Positions 10,301 through 20,265 of a stretch of 64,000 nucleotides of DNA are shown one piece after another. Each line of letters starts with the position of its first letter. Within the stretch, counting starts at the first letter, position 1. The stretch is taken from the NCBI GenBank assembly GCA_026075535.2, contig AP026541.1, positions 1,364,001-1,428,000 on the forward strand. Direction: 5' to 3'. The notes below the pieces were generated by a model. The model made no database searches. It worked only from the letters and a program-made list of their open reading frames with translations, and was not told where the DNA came from. A program made the position numbers and the translations under genes. This stretch comes from Tricholoma matsutake (lineage: Eukaryota > Basidiomycota > Agaricomycetes > Agaricales > Tricholomataceae).

Positions 10301-10708
10301 TCAGGCAGGCAGAGGAAAATCCCAAACCGTCCCGGCAATACCTATGGAGAACAGCGACTCCCCTCTGACATAGAGAGAGACATTGCACGTGATCGATATT
10401 GGAAGAAGTCTGTGGGTCAAGATTCGGATCATAACCGAACACGACCACGACCTCAACAGCAAGAACCGGTTGCTGGACCGAGTTCGGCACCCCACGAGAG
10501 TGTGCCCGATTCCAATAATCAAGAACATGATCACCCAATGGGGGAACCGGACGAAGCAGGTTATATTAAAAAGATAACCAAGGAAGGTGGAGATGAGCTT
10601 ATCCACTGGCTGTTGTCAAAAGCAGTCACACCATCAAGCGGAAAAAGCCTAGTTCCAAACCAATTTCGCGATATTGCGCGCCTACCCCGGCAGCAGCAAC
10701 TTGAGTGA
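7331..10708 (+). CDS. Copia Gag-protease-integrase, ending at a premature TGA
   Basis: The 1125-codon open frame starts at ATG 7331 after a 227-nt leader. Residues 1-200 are a UBN2-type Gag (LEKLVQTFDGSNYIQWADSM...). A CCHC zinc knuckle is not seen; a Lys/Arg-rich tract (about 220-265) may replace it. The protease has the active site WIMDSGASKHFTG near residue 468. The integrase shows HRRLGH and CPGC zinc ligands near 609-645, followed by the catalytic triad in HSDLKE (about 671), VDPGGEF (about 735) and NGRAERAI (about 771). An acidic/Pro-rich linker follows. The frame stops at TGA 10706-10708, while the same frame continues with reverse transcriptase, so the stop looks like a single point mutation, probably of a Trp codon. 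Confidence 0.93.
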   Translation: MSSTLEKLVQTFDGSNYIQWADSMKAWLRSQGLWQITSGAEQKPPPAPPLTATNATLVADANAKLQTWSNKNDQAIGSLVLRLAPSIRQRANTKDTAEEVWDLIRTDYGVDGPSQVFSDFRSAITIKIPAANPAPEIARMADKFKHLTGANVAIPELVQAMILLAAMPHEYDSLSATVLNTTATSALTFKHVKDSIVAEASRRTAVGKPAGQPQANKLSAVKRKGGNPKWQPKEGQNSNGDSSRKRGRRGDRKTKEEKPKEKHTHLASNAFTTINGNGTIIPPMPLIQRIERREHTPTRDPRRRPPAQAYTGAASSSRSVYTEYQQARDTLERMQLPCSAKNLRPLEEHLMVREGKRRRIEPETEAMIEEVEDDTVSLGSEPPITDEEVWKAVDEMLVDEPLDTGVYDDRSVLFPATSTKIKIPMNTVNFSCEILPLLNVSWNYVDLNICAMCAKGDCKKGADWIMDSGASKHFTGEMKDFASYEPLLRKDSTLVQTATGTTHIVGKGAVFIRHQVVCNGKSETRETRLYPVYYIPDINTRLMSMGVFLQDGSDVHGSSAYISFIEHGNPIMHCVPLRRNDTIYWARTHILSTKKVNVATIYVADYLTWHRRLGHPSKEALGKMPKSTIKFPRNLIIPKDKIICPGCAEGKMTSKSFPESDSRADKSFELIHSDLKELPVLSYHKHKYFIVFLDDKMSHIWVQCLRKKSDAAAAIRQFQAMAKTQYGATIKRWCVDPGGEFKDRELQKQLKDLGIKIEMSAPHVHQQNGRAERAIRTIMEKSQTLRFTACLPQSWWEFCIEHATHLYNRTPIRRLKWLTPFEDLTKVRPDLNNLKVFGCGAYVYLPKEKCPTTLSPQSELMTYLGVEDGIKAYRFMRRNGAIFIGATALFDETMFPCCPGAKTPAKTDLGDFPPEPEDDDHSSGMDGDDPIPPQNPPLPPSSEDDDDDLPSEQKAHDNATNAPPPPPPVSTEDFRPRREDQQEWQQLPRRSGRQRKIPNRPGNTYGEQRLPSDIERDIARDRYWKKSVGQDSDHNRTRPRPQQQEPVAGPSSAPHESVPDSNNQEHDHPMGEPDEAGYIKKITKEGGDELIHWLLSKAVTPSSGKSLVPNQFRDIARLPRQQQLE

Positions 10709-12196
10709 AAACAGGCTTGTCGTGAAGAGTTAGAGGCTCTTCGCAAGCGACAAGTGTATGACATCGTCGATCTTCCACATGATCGAAAAACGATCAAAAA
10801 TAGATGGGTTTTCTCTGTGAAATCGGACAGAAGAAAACGAGCCAGACTCGTGGCCAAAGGCTTTTCACAAGTCGAAGGCGTTGACTTTGATGAGATTTTC
10901 TCACCAGTAGTCCGCTACGAGACCGTACGCCTCATGTTTGCCCTTGCGTCTCTAGAAGGCATGTATATGACTGGTCTAGATGTAAAAACCGCATTTTTAT
11001 ACGGCAAACTTGATGAGGAGATCTATATGGATCAACCCGAGGGTTTCAAACTCGAGGGTAAAGAGCGCAAAGTAATGCGCTTACGCCGAGCATTGTATGG
11101 CCTTAAACAGGCTTCACTAGCATGGTGGAGAGAGCTAGAGGCATTTATGCGCACCATTGGGTTCGTGCGCGCCAGCTCCGATGCCGGCATCTTCATACAC
11201 AAGGATCCTAAGACAGGCAGCATCGTTATTGCGCTAGTCTATGTTGATGATGGCTTGTTCATGGGCAAGAACAAGAAACTTGTGGATGAAAAGAAGAACG
11301 CTTGTCTAAAGCATTGGGAGTGCCGTAGTACTGAAAAAGTCACGGAATTCTTAGGCATGCGCGTCACCCAGACCGCTGCAAAAGTCAAACTCGATCAAAC
11401 AGAATATCTCGCCAAAGTGCTTGAGAGGTTCGAGATGACAAATGCCAAGATTGCCCCCACTCCGCTCCCGACTGGCTACAAACCATCGGAGAACACAGCG
11501 ACGCCAAACGCGGCGCTTAGATCAAAATATCAGTCTGTGATCGGATCTTTATTGTATCTGATGCTCGGAACACGACCTGATATCGCTTACGCGGTAATCA
11601 AGATGTCGCAATTCTCGGCTAATCCTAGCCAAGAACATCTAGACAAAGCAATGTACATAATGCGCTATCTGGTGGGAACCCCGAAGTACAGTATAGTCTA
11701 TGATGGAGAGAAATCCGAGGGGCTACAGGCCTTCACAGATTCTGATTGGGCAGCTGACACAGTCAAGTGCCGATCTACAACGGGTTACTTTGCTACTCTG
11801 GCGAGTGGCATTGTGTGCTGGCAGTCCCGTTTACAAAAAACTGTAGCACTGTCATCCACAGAAGCCGAATACATGGCTCTCTCCGACACTTGTCGGCAGA
11901 TAGTGTGGATAGAGTCCTTATTCCAGGAACTTGGATATACACTGAAGCGCGTACCAATCTGCGCTGATAATCAAGGATCCATCTTTATTGGATCAAATCC
12001 AGTTCAGGAAAGAAGGACCAAACATATAGACATTCGCTACCACTACACCCGCGAATGCATAGAAAATGACAAAGTCACAGTCGTTTTCATTCCTGGAAGT
12101 GATAATCCGGCTGACATGTTCACAAAGAACCTTGGCGCCGTCCTATTCAGGAAATTTAGAGACTCTCTCGGAATTACTTTCGAGATTCAAACTTAG
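10709..12196 (+). CDS. Copia reverse transcriptase-RNase H (same frame, after the stop)
   Basis: It is in frame with the upstream pol sequence and open to the stop at 12196; the first internal ATG is 10754. RT blocks run in order: VYDIVDLPHDRKTIKNRWVF, KARLVAKGFSQVEGVDFDE-like sequence, LDVKTAFLYGKLDEEIYMDQ, LRRALYGLKQASLAWW, and the catalytic VYVDDGLF near residue 162 of the segment counted from 10754. RNase H follows with TDSDWAAD, ALSSTEAEYMAL and ADNQGSIFI, and ends with RTKHIDIRYHYTRE. All expected catalytic residues are present, so the only visible defect of the element is the TGA at 10706. Confidence 0.93.
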   Translation, partial: KQACREELEALRKRQVYDIVDLPHDRKTIKNRWVFSVKSDRRKRARLVAKGFSQVEGVDFDEIFSPVVRYETVRLMFALASLEGMYMTGLDVKTAFLYGKLDEEIYMDQPEGFKLEGKERKVMRLRRALYGLKQASLAWWRELEAFMRTIGFVRASSDAGIFIHKDPKTGSIVIALVYVDDGLFMGKNKKLVDEKKNACLKHWECRSTEKVTEFLGMRVTQTAAKVKLDQTEYLAKVLERFEMTNAKIAPTPLPTGYKPSENTATPNAALRSKYQSVIGSLLYLMLGTRPDIAYAVIKMSQFSANPSQEHLDKAMYIMRYLVGTPKYSIVYDGEKSEGLQAFTDSDWAADTVKCRSTTGYFATLASGIVCWQSRLQKTVALSSTEAEYMALSDTCRQIVWIESLFQELGYTLKRVPICADNQGSIFIGSNPVQERRTKHIDIRYHYTRECIENDKVTVVFIPGSDNPADMFTKNLGAVLFRKFRDSLGITFEIQT

Positions 12197-12219
12197 CTGC
12201 TTAGAGCGCTGTACAGTTT

Positions 12220-12228
12220 GAGGGGGGG
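12220..12228 (+). promoter_or_regulatory. Polypurine tract of the copia element
   Basis: GAGGGGGGG abuts the first TG of the 3' LTR. This is the standard position for plus-strand priming. Confidence 0.8.
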
Positions 12229-12533
12229 TGTTGAAATTAATCCCTGATGCATGCTGTATACATGAGGCAATACATGCAGCATACACATGTATACATGAGG
12301 CAATACATGCAGCATATGCATGTTACTGCGCTTACTGCGCATACATGCAGTAAACACATTCCCGAGTCATGTGACATCCTTAATATTATGTATATAAGGA
12401 GAACCTGTACCGTAGTAGGAATACAGTGTTCTTACCTCTGCTAACCCTAGCTGTAAGTCTAACTAAACCCCAGGTAGGTTGTAAGGAACGTGTTGTCTCT
12501 TCCCCTGTGCAGCATATATAGTCTGCTCCAACA
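12229..12533 (+). repeat. Copia 3' LTR
   Basis: Same length and termini as the 5' LTR, with three base differences seen by eye. It is followed by the target duplication GGCCA. Confidence 0.95.
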
Positions 12534-12854
12534 GGCCATCTGGGGTATTAGGAAGAAGCTCAGATATGTGCCATTGTTGTATGCATCCTGTGGCACCTCA
12601 TGTGAATGCATTTTGATGGTGACTGCCAAACTGCCAAAACCTGGGAAGTGGGCCAGTTATGGCTTAGGTAGTTCATCTTATTACTTTTGCATGAAATGAG
12701 ACATGCAAAATGAAGGGAACTACTAAAGGATTGAGCAGAGCAATAACTGCTGCAACTTTCTCAATGCAATCTACTAATTCAGTGGGAGATTTCCCCATAT
12801 TGGGCAAGTTTAGTAATCATGCTGACAGCCAACATGCCACATGAACAGCATATT
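12534..12854. other. Non-gypsy flank of the copia insertion
   Basis: Together with 6716-6798 this appears to be sequence that interrupted the old Gypsy1 copy before copia landed in it. The plus strand has a short open frame (WGIRKKLRYVPLLYASCGTS...), which I could not assign. No TIR or TSD was identified. Confidence 0.4.
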
Positions 12855-13968
12855 GAAATGTGATAGGAATAATGCCCAATGCACTTGTTGTTGGTTAAGC
12901 TTTTTGGCAGACATGAAGTATTGCAAATTCTGATGATCTGTCCAGATCTCAATCTGATGTGTCGCTTCCTCCAGTTAATGTCTCCATGTCTCCAATGCTT
13001 GTATTATTCCCAACATCTCTTTGTCATGCACATCATAATTCCTCTCCACATCATTCAACCCTTAAGATAAATATGTGCATGGATGCCTCATTTTTGGATA
13101 ACATTGACAATACTGCTCCAGTAGCAAAGTCAGATGTGTCAGATTCTGATCTCAGATAGCATGTGAAATCTACTGGAGCTAATGTTGGTCCTTTCACAAA
13201 TTTCCTCTTCAATTCCTCAAACACTGTCTGCTGATGCTCCCCCCATCTCCATACTACTCCCTTTCACATGAGATTATGTAAGGGTGCAGCAATTTTAGAA
13301 AAATTATGCACAAAGCAATGATAATAATTTGTGAGTCCCAAGAAGGCTTGAACCTCCTTGATGCAGGTGGCGACAGACCAGTCAGTGAGTGCCTGTACCT
13401 TGATCAGGTCCATCTTAATTCTGTCAGGGCTGATCTTTAATTTTATGAACTTGATCTTGCTTGCACCAAATATTTTGGGTTTCAAAAATAGATCATTCTC
13501 TGCTAATCTCTGTAACACCTCCTGCACTATCACCTCATGATTTTCTTCATCTTCTGTGGATATCAGAATGTTGTCAATAAATATGATTAGCATGCCCATA
13601 TCCATCACATCCTTGAAAATATTGTCCATCACATTTTGGAAAGTCAGGGGACTATTAGTCATCCTGAAAGTGGCTCAAAGGATCCTTGACATGTGGCAAA
13701 TGCTGCTTTCCACTTGCCTCCTTTCCTAATGCATACATTATTGTATCCCCATCTTAGATCCAGTTTTGAGAAGACCTTGGCTTTTTCTACTTTGTCAATA
13801 ATTTCTGAGATCAAGAGTAGGGAATATGCATTCTTCACTGTCCACTCATTCAGGTACCTATAGTCTGTACACATCTGTGTCCTCTGATCTTTTTTTTGGT
13901 ACAAAGAATATTGGTGAGATATGTGGGGATTTTGAAGGTCAGATGTATCCTTTGTGTAATTGCTCATT
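12855..13968 (-). pseudogene. Gypsy1 reverse transcriptase-RNase H fragment
   Basis: Minus-strand blocks: [52 protein letters not shown], a substituted catalytic box IIFIDNILI (Asp to Asn), FLGLTNYYHCFVHNFSKIA, then RNase H sequence (EMLGIIQALE-like, LQYFMSAKKLN-like). Several frames and stops are needed. The fragment ends abruptly at about 13968 in the RT N-terminus. Confidence 0.8.
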
Positions 13969-14088
13969 TAGGCCCGTGCATTGAGCCTGCCGCAGTACAT
14001 GGTCAGTATCCAATATGGGCCAGCCAATTGAACTGTCTACATGACCACTGAAGTTTTAAATTAGTCACTTATCTGATCCAGAAGATAA

Positions 14089-15237
14089 TCACACGCCTAT
14101 GGAGATGATATGGAATCTTGATGCAAACAATAAAAAAGGAAACCTAATGAAAATCAACATGAGAATCTCCATCAGCAGGATGTCATGAATAGATAACATG
14201 CACCAGTGCAGAGTGCTGTTCTGTGCTATAAACACAATCAAGGTTACAACTGAATTCAGTGTCACAAGCAAGCCTCTTGTTCTAATATATAGCTGCAGCT
14301 GTTGTAGTATTCTTTTTGTCCTGTTTTCCATGTCAAAAAGAGTTTGCAAAAATACAGAAAAACCACCTTTTAAAGCCAGTTTGCACACTAGACAATTTTG
14401 TATACAAGACCACTGTAATGGTTGTAACACTGACTGCAAGGAAGATAAGAGCAATGGCTGCCTGTATCTTGGAGTTCTTTATCAATGGCAATCTGAAAAT
14501 GGTGCTACAGTCACAGCCAAACCTTTATAGAGGGATTTGAAAGAAAAGAATAGTGGGGATCCTTCTGAGCACTATGAACTAGCCCTGTCTACATATTGAA
14601 TACAATCTTGCCATGAAGAAAAAGGTCTACCCACTGGCCATGATAACTAGAGGCAACATTAGGGTGCAATTTTAGAATAGGCAAACCAAATGAGATGGGA
14701 GAGACTTACTAAAATAACCAGTTACAAAAAAGGCCTGTTTGCATGCTAAGAGACACATATTGCATAGGATGATCATACTTACAGCAATTGCTGCAGCCCA
14801 CTGAGAGCTTTTATCCACTATGTAGTATGCAGTCAATTGAAGAAAAGAAAGATGTGAAATTACTGACAGATGTAGAATTGTGAAACAAAAAACAAAGTAC
14901 TCCTGCATACTTAGAACATCAATATTGTGACAGACAAGAGGCATCTAGGAGCGAACAAGTAGCTTGTTGTTATACTCATGCCCATCATTGCCAATAGAGC
15001 TCTGAATAGATATACCATTAATCTTGCAATTGACAATGAAAGTAAAACACACTTTGTGAATGTCCAAAGTGCTTCAATATTCCCAAAATTTGACACCTGT
15101 TTGAAAACCAGTGTGAACTTGCCAGTTGGAGTGAAGCACAAGTTCCAGGCAGATACAGTACCAAGTAGTACCGGAGAATGTACAAGTTCAGACATGTCAT
15201 GGCAGAATCTATTAGGCTGCAAACAAAGGCTTGCCAA
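14089..15237 (-). pseudogene. Decayed multi-pass membrane protein gene, perhaps DUF6534-like
   Basis: Minus-strand open pieces at 14911-15237, 14672-14944 and 14089-14454 are strongly hydrophobic and lie in series, but in different frames with stops between them. The last piece (LYIRTRGLLVTLNSVVTLIVFIAQN) resembles the TGLLTS...membrane segment of the seven-pass DUF6534 family common in Agaricomycetes. That match is from memory and covers little sequence. CpG depletion suggests long decay. Confidence 0.33.
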
Positions 15238-15933
15238 GTTTCTCTAATAGTAAGTGTATTTTACCCACATCAAAACTGCAACCTGGCTTAGTATGTCAGT
15301 GTGTTTCCTGAAGTGTATGTGTAATGACTTACAAGAAGGCGAAGATGCCACTTGTCATTGTTATTATGTGCATAGGTCCAGCCTTGGGTCACAGTGATGC
15401 CAGAGAGCCTTGTTTCAAAAGCAAAATGAATGATCTGGGTAGAGAGCAGCAGTATGCATACATGGTGGAAACCAGAACACCTAGTAAAGACAGTCAGATC
15501 TTACGAGGACTCTTCCAAGTCTGTGAACTGAAGAACTGCATACCCCAGTACAGCCCATCCACATGAGGAGCAATATCCATGGCAGTAAATCAATGGCGCA
15601 GTTGACAGTGCAATAGCACGTCTTTATGTACATCTCAAATGTTGACTGAAACTCTGGCACTGCTTTTGGCATCTGATCATCTGATCAAATTGCAGACCAC
15701 TTGAGATCTTTTCATTACACCATGACCAGAATGATCCGAGAAATATGATTCTACAAGGGGCCGCCTGATCATGATATCAGCTATGCAAGAGCTATGTATA
15801 ACTTTGAACAGCGCTCAGGTACTACAGTCATCAGGTCTGTCGAACTCAAAGTGTCTGCCACAAGATGCACTTCGTACCAGAACCGAGAGGGAATTTCTAG
15901 TCTACCGAAGACCGTAAAATACCTGTGAGATAC
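15238..15933. other. Gene-free stretch before hAT-B1
   Basis: Only short open frames in several frames. Some may be upstream remnants of the membrane-protein pseudogene (a splice-like boundary cttcttGTAAGT occurs on the minus strand near 15330). Nothing firm was seen. Confidence 0.4.
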
Positions 15934-15941
15934 TGTGCACC

Positions 15942-17618
15942 TAGTGTTTGAAGGTCCAGTTCGGTCCGGTTTTTGGAGCTTGATCAGGTGCAACCGCAAC
16001 CACAACCGGTTGCAACTGCACCCCCAATTCCAGGCAACTGGACCGAACCGTACACAACTGGTTCACATTGGTCCAGTTGCTGTACCCTAACTGATTTAAA
16101 CTGGTCTCTCACAGAGACCGGTCAAGACCAGTTGAGACCAGTTGGGTACCTGGTCTCAACCGGTCTTTCAGTAGTAAATATTCTTATGAACTAATTTAAT
16201 TATGTATATTAAAAAAAATCAATGCTTTTACACCCTGCGAGCAGGCGCTCACAGCGGTGTAGGTAGGAGATGAAAAAAGAAAACAAGAAAAAAAAGAAAC
16301 TGCCCCACCATCTCACGTTTGTAGTGAGGGTGAGGGTGCTGATGTCCTGTCCTGCTGTTCATGTTTGCTGTTGCCCCCGCCATTCATTGACTCCACCATT
16401 CATCTTCGTCGTCCTGTCATTCACGTCGCTGATGTTTGTCATCCCTACCATTCACTGTCTCCACTGCCCATCATCCCTTTCATTCCCCACCGTTCGCCGT
16501 CTCCACCATTCGTCATCCCTGTTGTGCATGGTTCCCTGTTCGTTGTTCCCTGCAGTTTGTCATTCCCTGCCATTCATTGTTCCCCGTTCGTCGTTCCCTG
16601 TTGTCCGTTGTCCCTGGCATTCATTGGTGTTCATTGTTGGTGTTCGTTGTTGTTTCCCATACCCCCATCATCAGCACCCCCATCACCCCCTATGAGCAGT
16701 GGCTCGCAGGTGGGGTGGAGGTTCTGTGTGACGTGGCAGAATCCGTTGCCACCCTGCGAGCAGGGGCTCACAGCGGCAGCGTAGGAGAGGTGGTGGCATT
16801 GGCAGTCATTGTCATTGTTATCAAGAGGTTAAGAATCTAAAAAAAAGATCCAGTTAGCTAGTAAAAAAAAGAAATCAACGATAATGAACATACCCACAGC
16901 CCAAATGATGCTAGTCGTCATTTGGGCACTTGCATTGGTTCGTTTGCGGTGGCAATGTTCCATGCTTAGCAGCATCGGCATAGGTGAGGTATGGAGAGGG
17001 CGGGGTGTTGCCTGGTAGGTGGGGCCATGTTGTTAGGAAAAAATAAGAAACTAAAAAAGAAACTATTAGTAAAAGAAGAGTAAGGAAAGCTTACTCCTGG
17101 CCCAAACAACGGACTAGCATCGTTTGGGCTGCCTTAGTTGTTTTCGTTCATTTGCGGTTGTTCAGGTGGTTGTTCAGGTGGTGTAGGTGACGCAGCGCAG
17201 TTGGTTTGTGGTTGTGGGATGTTTTCTGGTAAGTAGTGTCACTTTTGTTTTTGGGAGCACAAATAAGACCATATGGTCCGTGCGCAGCCAGAGGGTATAT
17301 AAGCACTCACCAAATGACTTCTTCTTCCCTGGGCTCGTCCCATTGCATGTAAATGTAGTAATAATTAATGCTCTCATTAGTTATTTTTTCTTACTATCTA
17401 TGTACATATGTAGGACCATTTATATACTATAAAAACTGGTTGCAACTGATTGCAACCGGTTTTATAACAGTTTTTCATATATTCTTGAAGTAGGGCAACC
17501 GGCAACCCAACCGGCCTTGGAAGTGGGCAACTGCAACCGACGGTCCAGTTGCAATCGGTTGGGTTTGGTTTGGTTGCAGTCATTTTTTTGGTCCAGCCAA
17601 CCAGACCTTCAAACACTA
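15942..17618. mobile_element. hAT-B1: non-autonomous hAT-like element
   Basis: A perfect 15-bp TIR, TAGTGTTTGAAGGTC, begins at 15942 and appears inverted at 17604-17618. The 8-bp target duplication TGTGCACC (15934-15941, 17619-17626) is perfect. An 8-bp TSD with TA-initial TIRs is characteristic of hAT transposons. Inside each end are many copies of CAACCGGTT-type palindromes (for example CAACCGGTTGCAACTG). The middle carries hairpin/intron-like array 2. No transposase is encoded. Confidence 0.88.
16231..17129 (-). repeat. Hairpin/intron-like module array 2 (inside hAT-B1)
   Basis: H1 hairpins lie at 16231-16260 (ctgcGAGCaggcGCTCacag), 16685-16718 and 16749-16777. H2 hairpins lie at 16899-16927 (arms GCCCAAATGA and TCATTTGGGC) and 17100-17129. 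On the minus strand a GTATGT...CTAAC...TTTTTTTTAG segment runs 16893-16837 (57 nt) directly after H2. A GTAAGC donor-like site follows the second H2. Same architecture as array 1, although the host element differs. Confidence 0.6.
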
Positions 17619-17626
17619 TGTGCACC

Positions 17627-18747
17627 GCATAGTAATTACTAATAGGTGACGCAATGACAAGGCAACTCAGAGATGAACACGATATGTTGCCCTTGAAACA
17701 TTGATCTCAATGGCTGCATTCCTTTTCACTTGATCTTGACAAACAATTGCAAGTTGTGCAGTCAAAATCCTAATCCGAAGGGGAAATCAAGATCACTAGT
17801 TCCATGCTAACAGAAGGATTTCCAATGTCTGAGAAAACTGAAGTTGTTCAAGAGGTACAACAGGATCTGGGAAAGCTTGCTTTCCCTGATGATCTGTTAG
17901 TGAAGCAGTACTAGTAGTAGCATGATGTTTGGCAGTAGAAGACCATTGTTCTATAAAAGATGGAGCTTCACAATGATGTTGTCGAACAAGGAAGTTCAGG
18001 CGTGCACAGCGACCTTACTAAGGGAATTATTGAAGAGTTAAATGTGACTCGGATGTGAATGCATGGATGGAATATTTTGGATAATAGGTTGTGGGGTATT
18101 CTGGATAGTGGGGAAGGATAGATGTGGGTTATTGTCATTGCAAGCTCTTATAGCCTATAGGCTTCAGCAATCTAAGACTCAGCTGCCATAGGAGACATAC
18201 CACCAGGTATCCAACTGTAGAATGGTCTTCAGTGACCAAGTTTAAGCCAGACCAGAGTTCATGATCAGTGATACTTACCTCAATCACACACACCCAAAGT
18301 CGCCTTAATCCAGTGAGTTCTACAGTTGTGAGTACGTGGATAACTTTGCGGACCAAACAAACCCCCTCCACCACCACTAACCACAAGCTTTGCTCTGCCC
18401 TTGAAAACTAAGGTGATGCTGTAGGGTAGACATCATGGCCTGGATATTCATTTATATATATGAATAGAAAGCCTGGGTACTACTAACAGACAGGCATTGC
18501 TAGTTAGTACCCACAGAAAACCCTTGAGCAATGGTTGGATCAGACAAGCTGAATTCGCAGTACCCTCAGCAAAAAAAAATAGTCTGATCAGACTGTCCAC
18601 TGTCCAACAGTCCAACTGGACCAATCACGAAGTTCGAACAAGGGAGGGGGAGTGTAAAAACCTCAGAAACTTAACCTGAGCAAGTTATGATTGTATGCTG
18701 GGCAAATCTTTGCTCATGGAGGTCTCAGCATTCTGATTCTGCAACTA
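17627..18747. other. Gene-free stretch
   Basis: No conserved coding block. A minus-strand open frame (18135-18386) has no recognisable motif. The sequence separates hAT-B1 from the partial CATCAGCAAA element. Confidence 0.4.
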
Positions 18748-19250
18748 CATCAGCAAAGTCTGTTTGAACTACATATCACTACATAGTGCCATAGCATCAT
18801 AGCATGGTTCTTTGACTATGTAGCATTGTATAGCATCCTGTATAGTCTTTATAGTCTCATATGTTCACTATGTAATGGTATGTAGTGCTCCATAGCCCTC
18901 TCAAGACTGGGTTCTGTCAGCAAAAAAATATATTATTTATCTTGATTCTCAGTACAAGGACAAGTCAGATAAATTTGTTGAAAATAAAATCTATTCCAAA
19001 ATACTGATGGTACTACCTGACATGCATATTGAAGTACTACATATGCCCATTAACAAAAAAAAAACAGAACAAAACCAAAAACCGCCTACTGAGCAGGTTG
19101 TGCTTGGTCATCGGCTCCTGCATCTCCTCGTAAACAGCTACCGGCTGCAGCTGAGGGGTTGCTTATGGGTGGGGGTGGGGGCGCTGTGTCTTGCGTCGCC
19201 TTGTGTCATTCGTGTTTCCCATTTTGACTGTTGAGGGTGCACCCACAAAG

Positions 19251-19710
19251 CCACCTTACGAGCAGTTGCTCATAGGTGTGGTGGGGGGTGCTGTGTCAGT
19301 CCTCATCATCATTGGCCTCTAGCACCCACAAACTACCCTATGAGCAGAGGCTTGTAAGGCTGGAAGGAGGTGCTAGTCATGTAGCACCAGTGTCGTCGTC
19401 GATAGCTATTGCCCACGAGCACCCCATGAGCAGGAACTCACAGGCATGGGTGGGCGCTGGGGGGGGGGTGGTGGTGTTGCATCGTGGCCTAGTTTGAGGG
19501 TTTGGGGGAGGGGTTTAGTTGTGACGTGGCACGGAAATAGGTTTGGAGGGAGCTTACCTGGCTCATGGGTTGTCTCGCATCAGCACTTGTCGTTATGAGT
19601 AGTTTGCATCCTATAAAAAGAAGCAAGGCAGTTAATTAGTTGATAAGAACAAGGAATGAACAAAAAAAGGCTTACCTTAGGGCCCAAACGAACTACCATT
19701 GTTTGAGCCC
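19251..19710 (-). repeat. Hairpin/intron-like module array 3
   Basis: H1-type hairpins occur at 19251-19280, 19333-19361 and 19420-19450. An H2 hairpin (GGCCCAAAC...GTTTGAGCCC) lies at 19681-19710. On the minus strand it is followed by AAG^GTAAGCC and, 65 nt on, by TTTTTATAG^GATGC (intron-like 19675-19611). A further GAGCCAG^GTAAGC donor-like site lies just beyond. Confidence 0.55.
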
Positions 19711-19893
19711 TCATTGAGTCTGAAATGAGTTGTTTGTCACACTGGTAGCATGGCAAGTAGCAAGAGGTGGTGGTGGTATTGGAGAGAGGAAGGCAGCGGT
19801 GGGGCAGCATTGGGACAAAAGAGGTGAGAGCAGACAGGGGGATGGTGGTTGGTGGGAATGTTGAGGATGGTTTGATAATTTCTTCATCAAAAT

Positions 19894-19894
19894 C

Positions 19895-19932
<38 letters not shown>

Positions 19933-19933
19933 C
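19894..19933 (+). repeat. (CAA)n microsatellite
   Basis: About 13 uninterrupted CAA units. Shorter CAA runs recur in other elements here (near 60425 and 59640). Confidence 0.95.
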
Positions 19934-20265
19934 CACCCCACCCCACTTCAAAAAAACAGTTATCTGCTGCTCTACAGCTACCAAACCTCTCTCTAGCTTC
20001 CGTAAAAATCCTTCTCAAGCCTTACTGTGACTTTCAACCACTAAAAACTGCATGTTCTTGCCTTTTACTCTCATTTGACACAATTTTCAAACCTATTTCT
20101 GTAATTCCCCATTTGTCGTGACCCTGAAGACCCTGCATCATGGATACTCCTTTGGCTCCTGCCCTCATTCCCACCATGCCTCCCCCCTCAACCCCATTGA
20201 GGCCAAAACCGCCATTCACCCCACGCACAAAAAGATGAGGTGTTGTCAGGCCAATAACTCCCGAC

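Larger units (their letters stand above)
6799..12533 (+). mobile_element. Ty1/copia LTR retrotransposon, near-complete and young
   Basis: Two 305-bp LTRs (6799-7103, 12229-12533) begin TGTTG and end CAACA. By eye they differ at three positions, all purine transitions, so insertion was recent. The 5-bp target duplication GGCCA is at 6794-6798 and 12534-12538. A primer site, one gag-pol frame with a single internal TGA, and a polypurine tract are all present. CpG content is much higher than in the surrounding decayed DNA. Confidence 0.97.
2925..13968 (-). mobile_element. Old degraded Gypsy1 (chromovirus) copy, split by two insertions
   Basis: Three blocks align by eye with the better Gypsy1 copies at 27043-30002 and 32460-35498: 2925-3518 (integrase C-terminal region), 6309 to about 6715 (integrase N-terminal and core region), and about 12855-13968 (RNase H and reverse transcriptase). 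The gaps are filled by the CATCAGCAAA element (3521-6306) and by the copia element, which itself sits in about 450 bp of non-gypsy sequence (6716-6798 and 12534-12854). The copy is nearly free of CpG and full of TpG/CpA changes and stop codons. The right end breaks off in the RT N-terminal region; no LTRs were found. Confidence 0.8.
18748..20030. mobile_element. Partial relative of the CATCAGCAAA element with module array 3
   Basis: It starts CATCAGCAAAG preceded by TA (18746-18747), followed by a subterminal CTATAG/CATAG cluster to about 18925, as in the element at 3521-6306. No matching inverted end was found downstream, so the right boundary is a guess. The interior holds H1 hairpins, one H2 hairpin and a CAA microsatellite. 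Confidence 0.4.
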
